From Bifidobacteriaceae bacterium (lineage in GTDB: Bacteria; Actinomycetota; Actinomycetes; Actinomycetales; Bifidobacteriaceae): a stretch of DNA of 14,439 nt. This document shows, piece by piece, positions 1 through 8,459 of this stretch; the stretch's first letter is position 1, and each line of letters starts with the position of its first letter. The stretch is taken from NCBI GenBank assembly GCA_031260825.1, contig JAISKS010000015.1, positions 1-14,439 of the forward strand. Direction: 5' to 3'. The notes under the pieces were generated by a model. That model had not been told where the DNA came from, made no database searches, and saw nothing but the letters and a program-made list of their open reading frames with translations. A program made the translations under genes and the position numbers.

Positions 1-1
1 A

Positions 2-1447
2 TTTGAGGCTTTAAATGATTTTGGAAAAGCAAACAATATAGACCTAAAATCTAATGATGAGTCCACAAAACAGCCTACTATAAAAAAATATAATCCGTAT
101 ATTAGTGCTGATGAAACTCCTACTGAAGATTTACAAATAGTACAAGAAGATGACGCTGATACGGAAAACTTGCATTTAAATAATTTCTCTGAGGACAATC
201 TTAATAATAAGATTTTAGATATCAAAAATTTCTATATTTCAACTAGGCTTTCAAATAGTCGTGAAACACTTGCTCAGCAATGCAAACCTTATCAAGATGA
301 AATTCAAAAAGGTACATTAAAATACAATAATGCGATTAAGCAACTTTATATTTTAAATCCAACTTGGAAACAAATTTCTTCAATTCAAAAAGGTACTATT
401 TCCGAATTGGAACAACTTCAAAAAATCAACGAGACCAGTAAACATAGGGTTGTTGGACTTGTGATTGAAACTAGACCTGATACAATAAATTCTGAAAGTT
501 TGACATTAATTCGTCAACTTGGTTGCACGAAAATTCAGATTGGTGTGCAGAGTTTGTACCAAGAAATTCTCGACAAAAATCATCGTTATATTACTATCAA
601 AAAAATCGAAGAAACTTTCTCGCTACTTAGAATTTTTGGGTTCAAAATACATGCTCATTTTATGGTAAATCTTCTGGGATCAAACCCCGAAATGGATAAA
701 CTTGATTATGCAAATTTTGTACAAAATCCTGCGTTTATGCCTGATGAGGTCAAGATTTATCCATGTTCATTAGTTGATGGAACTCCGCTTATGGATCATT
801 ATAATTCAGGGGAGTGGCAGGCTTATAATGAAGATGATTTGGTTGATGTTTTGGTACATGATACTGAGGTGACGCCTAGATTCTGTCGCATATCTCGAAT
901 GATTCGTGATATTTCAGCGCATGATATTGTAGCGGGAAATAAAAAAGGTAATTTGCGACAAATTGTTGAAAATAAGATCACACAAAAGCATGATCAAATC
1001 AATGAAATTCGATATCGAGAAATTAATGATGAGGATTTTGCACGAGAAGATTTGCGTCTAAACGAATTCGAATATGACACATATGCTGCAAAAGAAATTT
1101 TTCTAGAATGGATAACCCCTGATGATAAAATCGCTGGTTTCCTTAGACTTAGTCTACCTAAAAAAGAAATAATTCAAACTTTAAATTCAGAAAATAATTT
1201 CCCAATAAAATTTGATGAAGCGATGATTCGTGAAATTCATGTTTATGGAAAAGTTGCGAAAATTCATAAATCAGGAGTTAATTCTCAGCATTTAGGTCTG
1301 GGCAAAAATCTTGTCAAGCGCGCTAAAGAAATCGCTAGAACAACTGGATATAAAAAGTTAAATGTGATAAGTTCTGTCGGAACTAGAGAATATTATCGAA
1401 AACTTGGCTTTGTTGATGGCGATTTATATCAGCAAGCGCTACTATAA
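2..1447 (+). CDS. elp3: Elp3-type tRNA U34 modification enzyme (radical SAM + GNAT), 5' truncated by window edge
   Basis: The reading frame is open from base 2 and has no start here, so about 481 C-terminal residues are visible. The family makes the carboxymethyl precursor on wobble uridine 34 of tRNA using acetyl-CoA and S-adenosylmethionine. Visible radical-SAM core motifs are FEALND at the edge (matching the Elp3 CFDALN region), ETRPD (467-481), LGCTKIQIGVQS, KIYPCSLVDGTPL, and RISRMIRDISAHDIVAGN followed by NLRQ. The C-terminal GNAT domain shows IREIHVYG, the acetyl-CoA loop QHLGLGK, and VISSVGTREYYRKLGF. The Fe-S cysteines would lie upstream of the window. About 150 residues separate FEALND from ETRPD, far more than I recall for compact bacterial Elp3 proteins; the extra part is Asn/Lys/Asp-rich and looks partly disordered. 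A TTG at 170 is an in-frame codon inside the gene and not a likely start. No convincing terminator follows. Confidence 0.93.
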   Translation, partial: FEALNDFGKANNIDLKSNDESTKQPTIKKYNPYISADETPTEDLQIVQEDDADTENLHLNNFSEDNLNNKILDIKNFYISTRLSNSRETLAQQCKPYQDEIQKGTLKYNNAIKQLYILNPTWKQISSIQKGTISELEQLQKINETSKHRVVGLVIETRPDTINSESLTLIRQLGCTKIQIGVQSLYQEILDKNHRYITIKKIEETFSLLRIFGFKIHAHFMVNLLGSNPEMDKLDYANFVQNPAFMPDEVKIYPCSLVDGTPLMDHYNSGEWQAYNEDDLVDVLVHDTEVTPRFCRISRMIRDISAHDIVAGNKKGNLRQIVENKITQKHDQINEIRYREINDEDFAREDLRLNEFEYDTYAAKEIFLEWITPDDKIAGFLRLSLPKKEIIQTLNSENNFPIKFDEAMIREIHVYGKVAKIHKSGVNSQHLGLGKNLVKRAKEIARTTGYKKLNVISSVGTREYYRKLGFVDGDLYQQALL

Positions 1448-1539
1448 AAGCTGATCTAAAACATTCATTTTTTTTGTCGAGACTACTTTTTTCGGAAAAA
1501 ACTACCCCCAAAAAACCTTTGAATTAAATTAATTAACAT

Positions 1540-1551
1540 AATGTTAACATT
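1540..1551. promoter_or_regulatory. 12-bp perfect palindrome upstream of the pilus-like operon promoter
   Basis: AATGTTAACATT is its own reverse complement. It overlaps a second dyad, TAACAT-A-ATGTTA (1534-1546). It ends 25 bases before the TG of the extended -10 at 1577-1585, so it sits at and just upstream of the -35 region, where a dimeric regulator could bind. AT-rich palindromes arise by chance in such DNA, so the operator role is an inference. Confidence 0.3.
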
Positions 1552-1576
1552 TAAATTAGCAAAATTTATAAAATTA

Positions 1577-1608
1577 TGTTATAATTTGAAGTATTAATAT
1601 TGTAATAC
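1577..1608 (+). promoter_or_regulatory. Extended -10 promoter and 5' stem-loop of the pilus-like operon
   Basis: TGTTATAAT (1577-1585) is a consensus extended -10 (TGnTATAAT); no good -35 box is seen at the usual distance. Transcription should begin near 1592. That is the start of a perfect hairpin: GTATTA (1591-1596), 6-nt loop, TAATAC (1603-1608), at the 5' end of a roughly 88-nt leader. A second weak hairpin with one G-U pair lies at 1626-1644. The leader ends at the GGGAGG ribosome-binding site (1669-1674). The hairpins may stabilise the mRNA or control it; that part is inference. Confidence 0.55.
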
Positions 1609-1679
1609 TATGTGTTTTTTTATGTACTTTTCTTAAAAAGAAGTGCTCAAAAGAATAAATTTTAGATTGGGAGGTCATT

Positions 1680-2504
1680 ATGAATACTAATAAAAATACC
1701 CCTAAAGGTATAGATGCCTTGCTATATTCCTGCAATAATGCCCCGACTAATTTAAATAAAAAACGATCAATGTTTGAATTCGAAGAAGATAATTTTGACG
1801 AAATAATCACAGACCAAAAAGGTGCTTCTACTATTGTTGAAGCTACATTTATTTTCCCATTCGCTATTGCAATTCTATTATTTGTTATAATGCTTTCAGA
1901 TTATTATTATTCTCGTTCAGCGATTCTCGCGGATATCACACAAACTGCTATTAGCACAGCTTCTCAGGTTCAAGATCCCAAATTAGCTAATGTTACATAT
2001 GATGAATCTGGCTATGCTTCTTATCCAACAGATCCGCATGTAAGATTAAATCCATATAGACAATTAACAAGCTATATTGGACAATTAGATGGTGATTGCA
2101 GTCTAACTCACGATGCGGTTGTACGAAATAAAAATGCATTAGATAGAAAGATTAATGCTGCTTCTTTGACAGGTTTAGCTACTCAATCTCAAAATAGTGT
2201 AGAATATTGTGCAGGTATTTTCTCATCAGAAGTGCGCGTTAAAGCATTGCAAACGGTAAAAATTCCTTTCCTTCCTACATTTATTGATCCAGGTACACAA
2301 ACTATGAAACATGGTTCTATCTTTAGACAGCCAATTCAGCAGTCTTCTGAATCAACTAGAAATTTGGATATTGGATTTTTCTATTTTGAGTATATGTCAG
2401 TTGGCTCAGATAGATTAACTAATAAACTAGAAGGATTTAATTCACAACTTACCACTTTTGGATCAATCATATGTATATTTGTATCGAGTTGTACCAGTGC
2501 ATAA
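1680..2504 (+). CDS. TadE-like prepilin-type membrane-anchored protein, 274 aa
   Basis: Strong start: GGGAGG lies 5 nt before the ATG. The protein has a 47-residue polar cytoplasmic leader, then KGASTIVEATF (47-57) running into a hydrophobic helix (about 52-72). This is the TadE/pseudopilin layout, with Glu54 at +5 if cleavage falls after Ala49. After the helix comes a secreted domain of about 200 residues with several cysteines (for example DGDCSLTH, VEYCAG, and a C-terminal ICIFVSSCTSA). TadE/TadF proteins are minor pseudopilins that help assemble Flp/Tad pili at the cytoplasmic membrane; that role is family knowledge, and the assignment here rests only on the N-terminus. It is the first gene of a three-gene operon, with a 17-nt gap to the next. 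Arg codons are mostly AGA, unlike the housekeeping genes nearby. It could instead be a surface protein that only borrows the prepilin export signal. Confidence 0.72.
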   Translation: MNTNKNTPKGIDALLYSCNNAPTNLNKKRSMFEFEEDNFDEIITDQKGASTIVEATFIFPFAIAILLFVIMLSDYYYSRSAILADITQTAISTASQVQDPKLANVTYDESGYASYPTDPHVRLNPYRQLTSYIGQLDGDCSLTHDAVVRNKNALDRKINAASLTGLATQSQNSVEYCAGIFSSEVRVKALQTVKIPFLPTFIDPGTQTMKHGSIFRQPIQQSSESTRNLDIGFFYFEYMSVGSDRLTNKLEGFNSQLTTFGSIICIFVSSCTSA

Positions 2505-2521
2505 TTAATTAGGAGATAGAA

Positions 2522-5500
2522 ATGAAAATTAATACTGAAATAAAAAATACTGAATACTCATTTTCGTCACTATTAGAAGAGCGCGGTGCTATCACTGTTT
2601 TTCTAACAATGTGTCTTCTTCCTATAGTTGCTGTGATGTCATTCTTCTTAGATTCATCTCGTATTCTACTAGCTAGAGCAATGGTAACATCTCTTCAAAA
2701 TAACGAATTACAAACTATTTTAGCTGCACAAGACAACTGGCTTCATTATGAATATGGTTTATTTGCGTTAACACAAGAAATGGATACTGCTACACCTCTT
2801 CTATCTGCTGGTGATGGTACTAAAATTGGACAACAGTATACAACTGAAATGAATAATAATATCAAAACTTCAATTGAAGGTTATGCAGATTTCTTACAAA
2901 TTAGACCAACAACTAGTTCAGCTGACAATTATGCCAGAGAAATAGGCAATGGTAATCTTGCAAATCAAGCTATTCTAGAACAACAAGTACTTGATACTGG
3001 TAAATATGTTGCTGTAATTCAAATTATGCAAAACATAAAAAGTATTTTAGATAGTAGTACAGCTAGAGAAGAAATGATGGGAATGAAACAAATCCTTCAA
3101 GATACTAAAGATTTGTATACTTATCAGTCTATTGCACAAAAACATGCTGTTGCTATATACTATAAAATGCTTCAAGTAGCTAAACGTTCGCAAGATGTAG
3201 ACTGTTTATTAGAGCCTGCTGGATATTTAGCAGATATTGCCTCAGAAGAATTTACTGTGAATGGTAATGCAGAATTTTTCCACATTGATAATATTCCTGA
3301 TGTTGAACAAGGCGAAGATCCATTATTAGATCTTGATTTCACATTAGGATTCAACTCTAAATGTTACACTACTAACTGGCAAAATACTGTTCTAGATTTA
3401 TTAAATAAACCTACTGCAGCAGACGGAATTGCAAGTAATCCAACATTATTAGCTATGGCCAATACTGAAATAAAAGGTTGGGTACAGTGGCATTTCTTAA
3501 AAACTGCATTAGAAATTTGTGGAGGTGGAGATACTTGTAAAACAAATTACACCGATCAAAATATTACAAAATCTATGCTTGATACATTAGATCAAACTGC
3601 TTTAAATGATGATGAGTTTAAAACATATATAAGTAATAATTTAGGTACAATTGCTGATAATGCAAGTGCTTTTGGCCCTCCAGGCTTAAATAAACTATAT
3701 CTAGCTGCTAGCAAAATTGGTCCTTTAACTGCTAATACAAGAGCAAACAATACACAACTAAAGTTTTGGGTTGATAGTTTAGTTGAAGAAATGCAAGATT
3801 ATAGAGAATCTTATAATGAATATAGAAGATGGTGCGAGACTCAAGGATATATTACTACTACAGGTGAGCCACTTGTAAATGGTCCAATTACAAATTTGCT
3901 TGGTGGAAATCCTTTTGGTGAAGTGTACAAATATTTCAAAAAGAGCTATAATAAACTCTTTCTTGATACTCCTGTAACTAAAGTTAATCAAGATGGTGAA
4001 TCTATTACACAAACTTATAATTTATTTCAGGATTATAAAAATTTCCAAACTGAATTAGGAACATCTCAGGCACATTTTATAAGTGTATACAATAATAATC
4101 TAGCTGCACAACAAAGCAATACATCTAATAATGGAAGTGCTATTGCAGGTATTTTTGGGCATTCTATTGATGAATATAGACAGAATTCTAGTTTATTAAA
4201 TCCAAATGCATGGTTTGCAAATTTAAATGATTCATATGCTGCCAACCAATATGTTTATCAAACTGATAGAACATTATATTATCCTAGAAATTCTCTATTA
4301 TGTATGGCTTGGGATGTCGGTATGTATGGAAATAATCGTCAAAATTTGAATCCTAATCAATCTAGTCCTACAACTGAATGTAAAAACAACTCTACATATT
4401 TACCTTATAAAACTGATTCAGATGGTACAAATAAAGTAAACCAACCAGTGAGCTCAGTTACTGTTATATATAAAAATGATGAAAATAATAAATTCTCACT
4501 AAAAAGAAATCTTTTTGCTGGACCAAACGGACTAAGAGTAGCTGATTATAATAGCAGTTCACAAGCACTAGCTCAAGAAGCTGCTAAATATGCTTTTGCT
4601 TCTTCTACTGCTGCTGGTACTACTATTCTAAGCGCTGATGAAGAGCAAATGAAAGCTAATATTTTACCAATCGCCAAAATGGTTGGAAATTTTGGTGTAT
4701 ATGAATGGCTAAGATGGCCTGAATGGAACTTTAATTTTGATTTAGATTTTGACTTTACAATTTCACTTCCTGAATTATCAATTGACTTTCCTGATATCAA
4801 TATTGAATGGCCTCATTTTGAAATTGAATGGGCATTTCCTCCTATCATTACTATCACTTTACCAGACTTTATGGCTTGGGCTCTAAATATGCTTTTAGAG
4901 TGGGATACTATGACACTTGGTCGAGACTTTGAAGGAAGATATCATTATCTGCAAAGCAATCCTGTAGACTCAATAAGTGGTGTCGGATACGCTTCTGAAA
5001 TAAAAATAAGCTTAGACGATTTAGTACTGCCGTCCAAAGCTGGATTAACTGGTGCAGAAGAGTTAGCTGCAGATGATGGTTGGCTTTCAGGTCTAGATGG
5101 TAGTTCAAATATGTGGTTACAGATGTTTTCCACTATGATGGGTATGACAAGTATAATTGGTGACATTATGGATGGAAATCTTTGGAGCCAAGCAAATAAT
5201 GTAATTGAAGCTGGTTATATCTCAACTGAATTTCCAAATCTTTCATATAATCCTTCAAGAATTGATTTGAATGATTTAAGATATGCAGGTATGGTTGGTA
5301 TTGATATCCCAACTGATATAGAAGATAAAAATGGTTACAAACCTTCAGGTACATGGCATAGAAAACTAAACTATCAGCCTGCTACAATGGCTACTAGTTG
5401 TTTACCAAGAACTGAGCCGTCTGCTTTAAGAAATCAAACACCTGAGCAACTTCAAGCATTATACAACGGTGGTTCATATAATGTATATTGTAGTACTGAT

Positions 5501-6280
5501 TGGGAATATATCTTATATGGTTCTGAAGGAAACTACTCTCCACCTGCAGCATTTTTAACCACTCTAATGATTAGAATGGCAATGGCTTATGGTGCATCAT
5601 ATGGTAATAAATTAATAAATTTGATTGCAAATGCTGCATTATCAATTCCAGTGCCTGGTGTTAATTTCCTTATTTCTCAGTTGCTTAGAATTATTCTATG
5701 TTTCTGGGATGCATCTACTGATATGAAAAAATTAGTAGTTAAAGGTAATCGTATACCTCTGTATAAAACTGGTACAAAAGGATGGAATTTTCCATTCAAC
5801 TTAGATGTGCCTACTCCTGGCGGCGGCGGCGGCGGTAGCTGGACTGATAAAATAAAAAGTGGTGCAACAGCCGCTGTATCTAAGGCAAAAGAGATGACTA
5901 AAAAACAGATTGATAGATTAACTTCTGGTCAAGATGATAACGGTTGTACAGAGCAATGTACAAATTATAATGACTGGATGTCCATTCTTACTCTTATGAG
6001 AGGTGCAGATGAACAAAACCGTGCTAATATGATGCTTCGAATGGCGGATGTTGTTCAGGCAAATTATTATTATTCTAAAGTAGATCCTGATACACTGACG
6101 ATGGCTCCTGTTGATAAATGGTGGGCTCAAAAATATAGATTGAAAAATGCTACAGCTGGTGTTCAGGTAGCTGGTAAGTATAATATTAAACCATTATTCT
6201 TCTCAATCGGTTCATTATCTGGTACTCAAAATATGACATTTGGTAGTACTTTTAGAGTAACAAATACAATGGTATATTAA
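2522..6280 (+). CDS. Very large TadG/DUF5702-like secreted protein with one N-terminal membrane anchor, 1252 aa
   Basis: AGGAGA (2511-2516) precedes the ATG. The N-terminus ERGAITVFLTMCLLPIVAVM (20-39) and the following DSSRILLARA and YEYGLFAL motifs match the pattern of clostridial DUF5702/TadG-like proteins: one transmembrane helix (about 24-44), then an extracellular part. It lacks the Glu at +5 of processed pilins, so it may stay uncleaved. The ectodomain is Asn/Thr/Tyr-rich. Residues 750-770 hold three tandem 7-residue units of the form P-x-x-x-I-(D/E)-(F/W), preceded by an alternating aromatic/acidic stretch (736-745). A six-glycine linker, encoded by five GGC and one GGT (5819-5836), comes before a Lys/Ala-rich amphipathic segment and a CTEQC motif. 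I recognise no enzyme domain. It lies between two TadE-like genes, with 12 nt to the next, which suggests a shared envelope assembly. Of 34 Arg codons, 26 are AGA. The function is unknown. Confidence 0.7.
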   Translation: MKINTEIKNTEYSFSSLLEERGAITVFLTMCLLPIVAVMSFFLDSSRILLARAMVTSLQNNELQTILAAQDNWLHYEYGLFALTQEMDTATPLLSAGDGTKIGQQYTTEMNNNIKTSIEGYADFLQIRPTTSSADNYAREIGNGNLANQAILEQQVLDTGKYVAVIQIMQNIKSILDSSTAREEMMGMKQILQDTKDLYTYQSIAQKHAVAIYYKMLQVAKRSQDVDCLLEPAGYLADIASEEFTVNGNAEFFHIDNIPDVEQGEDPLLDLDFTLGFNSKCYTTNWQNTVLDLLNKPTAADGIASNPTLLAMANTEIKGWVQWHFLKTALEICGGGDTCKTNYTDQNITKSMLDTLDQTALNDDEFKTYISNNLGTIADNASAFGPPGLNKLYLAASKIGPLTANTRANNTQLKFWVDSLVEEMQDYRESYNEYRRWCETQGYITTTGEPLVNGPITNLLGGNPFGEVYKYFKKSYNKLFLDTPVTKVNQDGESITQTYNLFQDYKNFQTELGTSQAHFISVYNNNLAAQQSNTSNNGSAIAGIFGHSIDEYRQNSSLLNPNAWFANLNDSYAANQYVYQTDRTLYYPRNSLLCMAWDVGMYGNNRQNLNPNQSSPTTECKNNSTYLPYKTDSDGTNKVNQPVSSVTVIYKNDENNKFSLKRNLFAGPNGLRVADYNSSSQALAQEAAKYAFASSTAAGTTILSADEEQMKANILPIAKMVGNFGVYEWLRWPEWNFNFDLDFDFTISLPELSIDFPDINIEWPHFEIEWAFPPIITITLPDFMAWALNMLLEWDTMTLGRDFEGRYHYLQSNPVDSISGVGYASEIKISLDDLVLPSKAGLTGAEELAADDGWLSGLDGSSNMWLQMFSTMMGMTSIIGDIMDGNLWSQANNVIEAGYISTEFPNLSYNPSRIDLNDLRYAGMVGIDIPTDIEDKNGYKPSGTWHRKLNYQPATMATSCLPRTEPSALRNQTPEQLQALYNGGSYNVYCSTDWEYILYGSEGNYSPPAAFLTTLMIRMAMAYGASYGNKLINLIANAALSIPVPGVNFLISQLLRIILCFWDASTDMKKLVVKGNRIPLYKTGTKGWNFPFNLDVPTPGGGGGGSWTDKIKSGATAAVSKAKEMTKKQIDRLTSGQDDNGCTEQCTNYNDWMSILTLMRGADEQNRANMMLRMADVVQANYYYSKVDPDTLTMAPVDKWWAQKYRLKNATAGVQVAGKYNIKPLFFSIGSLSGTQNMTFGSTFRVTNTMVY

Positions 6281-6292
6281 AAGGGGGTAATT

Positions 6293-8428
6293 ATGAAAAA
6301 TAATAATCAATTATATTCAGATCAAATGTATTCTCAGTATCTATCTTCTAAAATGGATGATTCTGATAATAATATGATTTCTGATGAAAATGGATCAATT
6401 ATCGTTGAAGCAAGTTATGTAATACCACTATTTTTAATGTTTTGCATATCTTTCCTAATGCTTTTTAATGTAATTTATGCGCAAGCTAAAATAAACACTG
6501 CGTTAGTTACTGCATCTGAAGATTTAAGTCAATTCGGTTATGTATATAATTATTTATCACATAATAAAAAAGCAGAACTTCTTACTGCAATTACTGACTT
6601 AATTGTTACATTTACTAATTTCCCTCATGGTAAGGATTCTACAACACAAACACTTTACGATAATATTGGTATAGAAGATTTTGAATCATCTGCCAAGCAG
6701 TCCAATCGAAGTGGAGATGAATCATATTTTAGTTATCCGACTTATCTGTCTGCATATCCAGTTAGAAATAACTCAATGGGTATGGTTATCAATATGTGTA
6801 TTATGAAAATGTGTATTGTAGAACCAGATGTTAAAGATGAATATTTAGGTGTTTCAGAGTATGGTCGCGATGCAACATATGCTCGTATATTCTTTGAAAA
6901 TCACTTTAACAACCTTGATAATGGTGTTTGGGATTTCCACTTTAAAGATGTTGCAGAAAATGTAGATGCATCACTTAGTTCATTAGGCGTTACTAAAAAA
7001 TCAGATCCTGTATTAGGAAGAGAATCAGCGCTTGGTGGTTTAGACTTTAGTGGATCTGAAATTTATAAGTTGACAGATACAGAAAATAGAATTCGTTCTA
7101 CTTCTGTTGTGCCTATATGGCATGCATCTGCTCCACTTTATCAGTCTACTATGTATGCTAACTGGATTAATGAAGCTGCATATGACCCTCGTGTTTTTGA
7201 TGAGGTTGATGGTGTAGGTCAAGTAGTTGATGGTGAGCCTGAAGATTGGGCTCCTGGCGGCGGCGGTGAAGGTCCGGTTGTTCATAAACCATTCTCAGGA
7301 TATTTTACTCAAATGGGAACATTTGATTTATCTAAAACAGGATATGATACAGAAGCTATGGCGTTTGCTCATTTTGAAGAAGCTTGTATGAATAATATAA
7401 ATAATTATTTCTTCCAAAATGGTTGGGATGAGGCTAAACAAGACTATGTTGATGCTTTTGGTAATTCTTCAAGAATTTATATGAGTGTTGACTTAAATGT
7501 TGGAACTTCTAAAGAGAGAACTGTAGATGGCGGTCTTACAGGTGATGATAAAGGTTGGGCTAGCAAGTCTAGATATTGCGCGTTTAAGGGTGCTCCAACA
7601 TATACACCTGTGACAAAATATCTTAACAGATCTCTTATAAAACTTCGTGTTACATATGAAATGACTCCAGCTAATTATTTTGGAATCAAAATGAAATTTA
7701 ATATGGCTAACGAAATCGTTTCAGAAGGTTGGAAACCATGGACTGTTGAACCATATACAGAGAGTTTAAATATAGCTGATGCATATATGGATCCAAACTT
7801 ACCACCTCCACCTCCACCTTCAATTTCACCATTCCCTGATCAAAGATGTAATGGCGCTGCTCCTACAGATTGCGTAGCTGTGCATGCTAATGTTATGAAA
7901 ATTGCTTATTATTTTAAACATCAAAATGATATACATATTGGCGATACATATAATGAAGCTCAAGCTCATAGTTGGAGAAATATTATCAATGCTAGTTTTA
8001 CTGTAGATACAGGTCTACATATTGAAACAAATCATATCCTGACGAAGGCCGAACGTGATGTAGTAGTTGATTATGCTAATCAATATGCTAAACGACCATA
8101 TAATGAAAGCACTGATGGTGACACATATGGAGATGGCTTTGGATTTATCAATAATAAATTTGATGATACTAAGGGCGGTGCAAGTCTTGGTGAGAATCAA
8201 TGTTATGAAAAAATCACAGCAGCTGGACAAAGTTGGGATGACAATGCTAACCCAGATGCTAAATTCCAGTTTAAATATGTAAAATTCTTAACTGGTAATT
8301 TCAATGAAGTTATGACATTTGAATTATCATTTGATAAGAGAACTCACTTTGCAAATAATACATCTGCAGAGGTTAAGAAATGGTATGGAAACTTCTTTAC
8401 AGATCCACCAACCTGTCCAGCTGTATAA
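6293..8428 (+). CDS. Large TadE-like prepilin-type protein with Gly and Pro linkers, 711 aa
   Basis: AAGGGGG (6281-6287) is the ribosome-binding site. A 34-residue polar leader ends at ENGSIIVEASYVIPLF. Cleavage after Gly34 puts Glu39 at +5, the textbook prepilin-peptidase arrangement, followed by one hydrophobic helix (36-62). About 650 residues would be extracellular. They include a four-glycine linker in a PGGGGEGP context (7256-7267) and a six-proline run (7802-7819) that appears to divide the ectodomain in two; the last segment has several cysteines. Classical TadE/TadF proteins are under about 200 residues, so this is strongly enlarged, as if an adhesin-like domain were attached to a pseudopilin. 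It is the last gene of the operon; a 16-bp palindrome overlaps its stop codon. I do not recognise the ectodomain, and the adhesin idea is inference. Confidence 0.72.
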   Translation: MKNNNQLYSDQMYSQYLSSKMDDSDNNMISDENGSIIVEASYVIPLFLMFCISFLMLFNVIYAQAKINTALVTASEDLSQFGYVYNYLSHNKKAELLTAITDLIVTFTNFPHGKDSTTQTLYDNIGIEDFESSAKQSNRSGDESYFSYPTYLSAYPVRNNSMGMVINMCIMKMCIVEPDVKDEYLGVSEYGRDATYARIFFENHFNNLDNGVWDFHFKDVAENVDASLSSLGVTKKSDPVLGRESALGGLDFSGSEIYKLTDTENRIRSTSVVPIWHASAPLYQSTMYANWINEAAYDPRVFDEVDGVGQVVDGEPEDWAPGGGGEGPVVHKPFSGYFTQMGTFDLSKTGYDTEAMAFAHFEEACMNNINNYFFQNGWDEAKQDYVDAFGNSSRIYMSVDLNVGTSKERTVDGGLTGDDKGWASKSRYCAFKGAPTYTPVTKYLNRSLIKLRVTYEMTPANYFGIKMKFNMANEIVSEGWKPWTVEPYTESLNIADAYMDPNLPPPPPPSISPFPDQRCNGAAPTDCVAVHANVMKIAYYFKHQNDIHIGDTYNEAQAHSWRNIINASFTVDTGLHIETNHILTKAERDVVVDYANQYAKRPYNESTDGDTYGDGFGFINNKFDDTKGGASLGENQCYEKITAAGQSWDDNANPDAKFQFKYVKFLTGNFNEVMTFELSFDKRTHFANNTSAEVKKWYGNFFTDPPTCPAV

Positions 8429-8440
8429 TTTGCAAATTAT
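8425..8440. promoter_or_regulatory. 16-bp perfect palindrome at the end of the pilus-like operon
   Basis: ATAATTTGCAAATTAT is self-complementary and contains the TAA stop of the 711-aa gene. It lies 19 bp before the ychF ATG. It could be an operator for ychF or a weak AT-only hairpin. It has no GC stem and no clean U-run, so it is not a convincing intrinsic terminator. A possible -10 box for ychF (TATATT, 8445-8450) follows at once. Confidence 0.3.
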
Positions 8441-8444
8441 TTAG

Positions 8445-8450
8445 TATATT
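8445..8450 (+). promoter_or_regulatory. Possible -10 box of ychF giving a near-leaderless mRNA
   Basis: TATATT ends 9 nt before the ychF ATG, and no Shine-Dalgarno sequence is present in the 31-nt gap. Transcription from this box would start within a few bases of the ATG. No matching -35 box is evident, and the gene could also be read through from the upstream operon. Confidence 0.3.
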
Positions 8451-8459
8451 AAATAAGTT

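Noticed and set aside
170..172. TTG at 170 as the elp3 start
   Set aside because: The frame is open to base 2 and the residues before it include the Elp3 FEALND segment. The radical-SAM cysteines must lie further upstream.
1467..1510. Intrinsic terminator after elp3
   Set aside because: The T-rich and A-rich tracts (TTTTTT CGG AAAAAA) form only an A-T stem with no GC core and are followed by CCCCC, not a U-run.
1574..1810. 78-aa minus-strand ORF over the operon promoter
   Set aside because: It covers a good extended -10 and ribosome-binding site for the + strand operon and has no recognisable features of its own.
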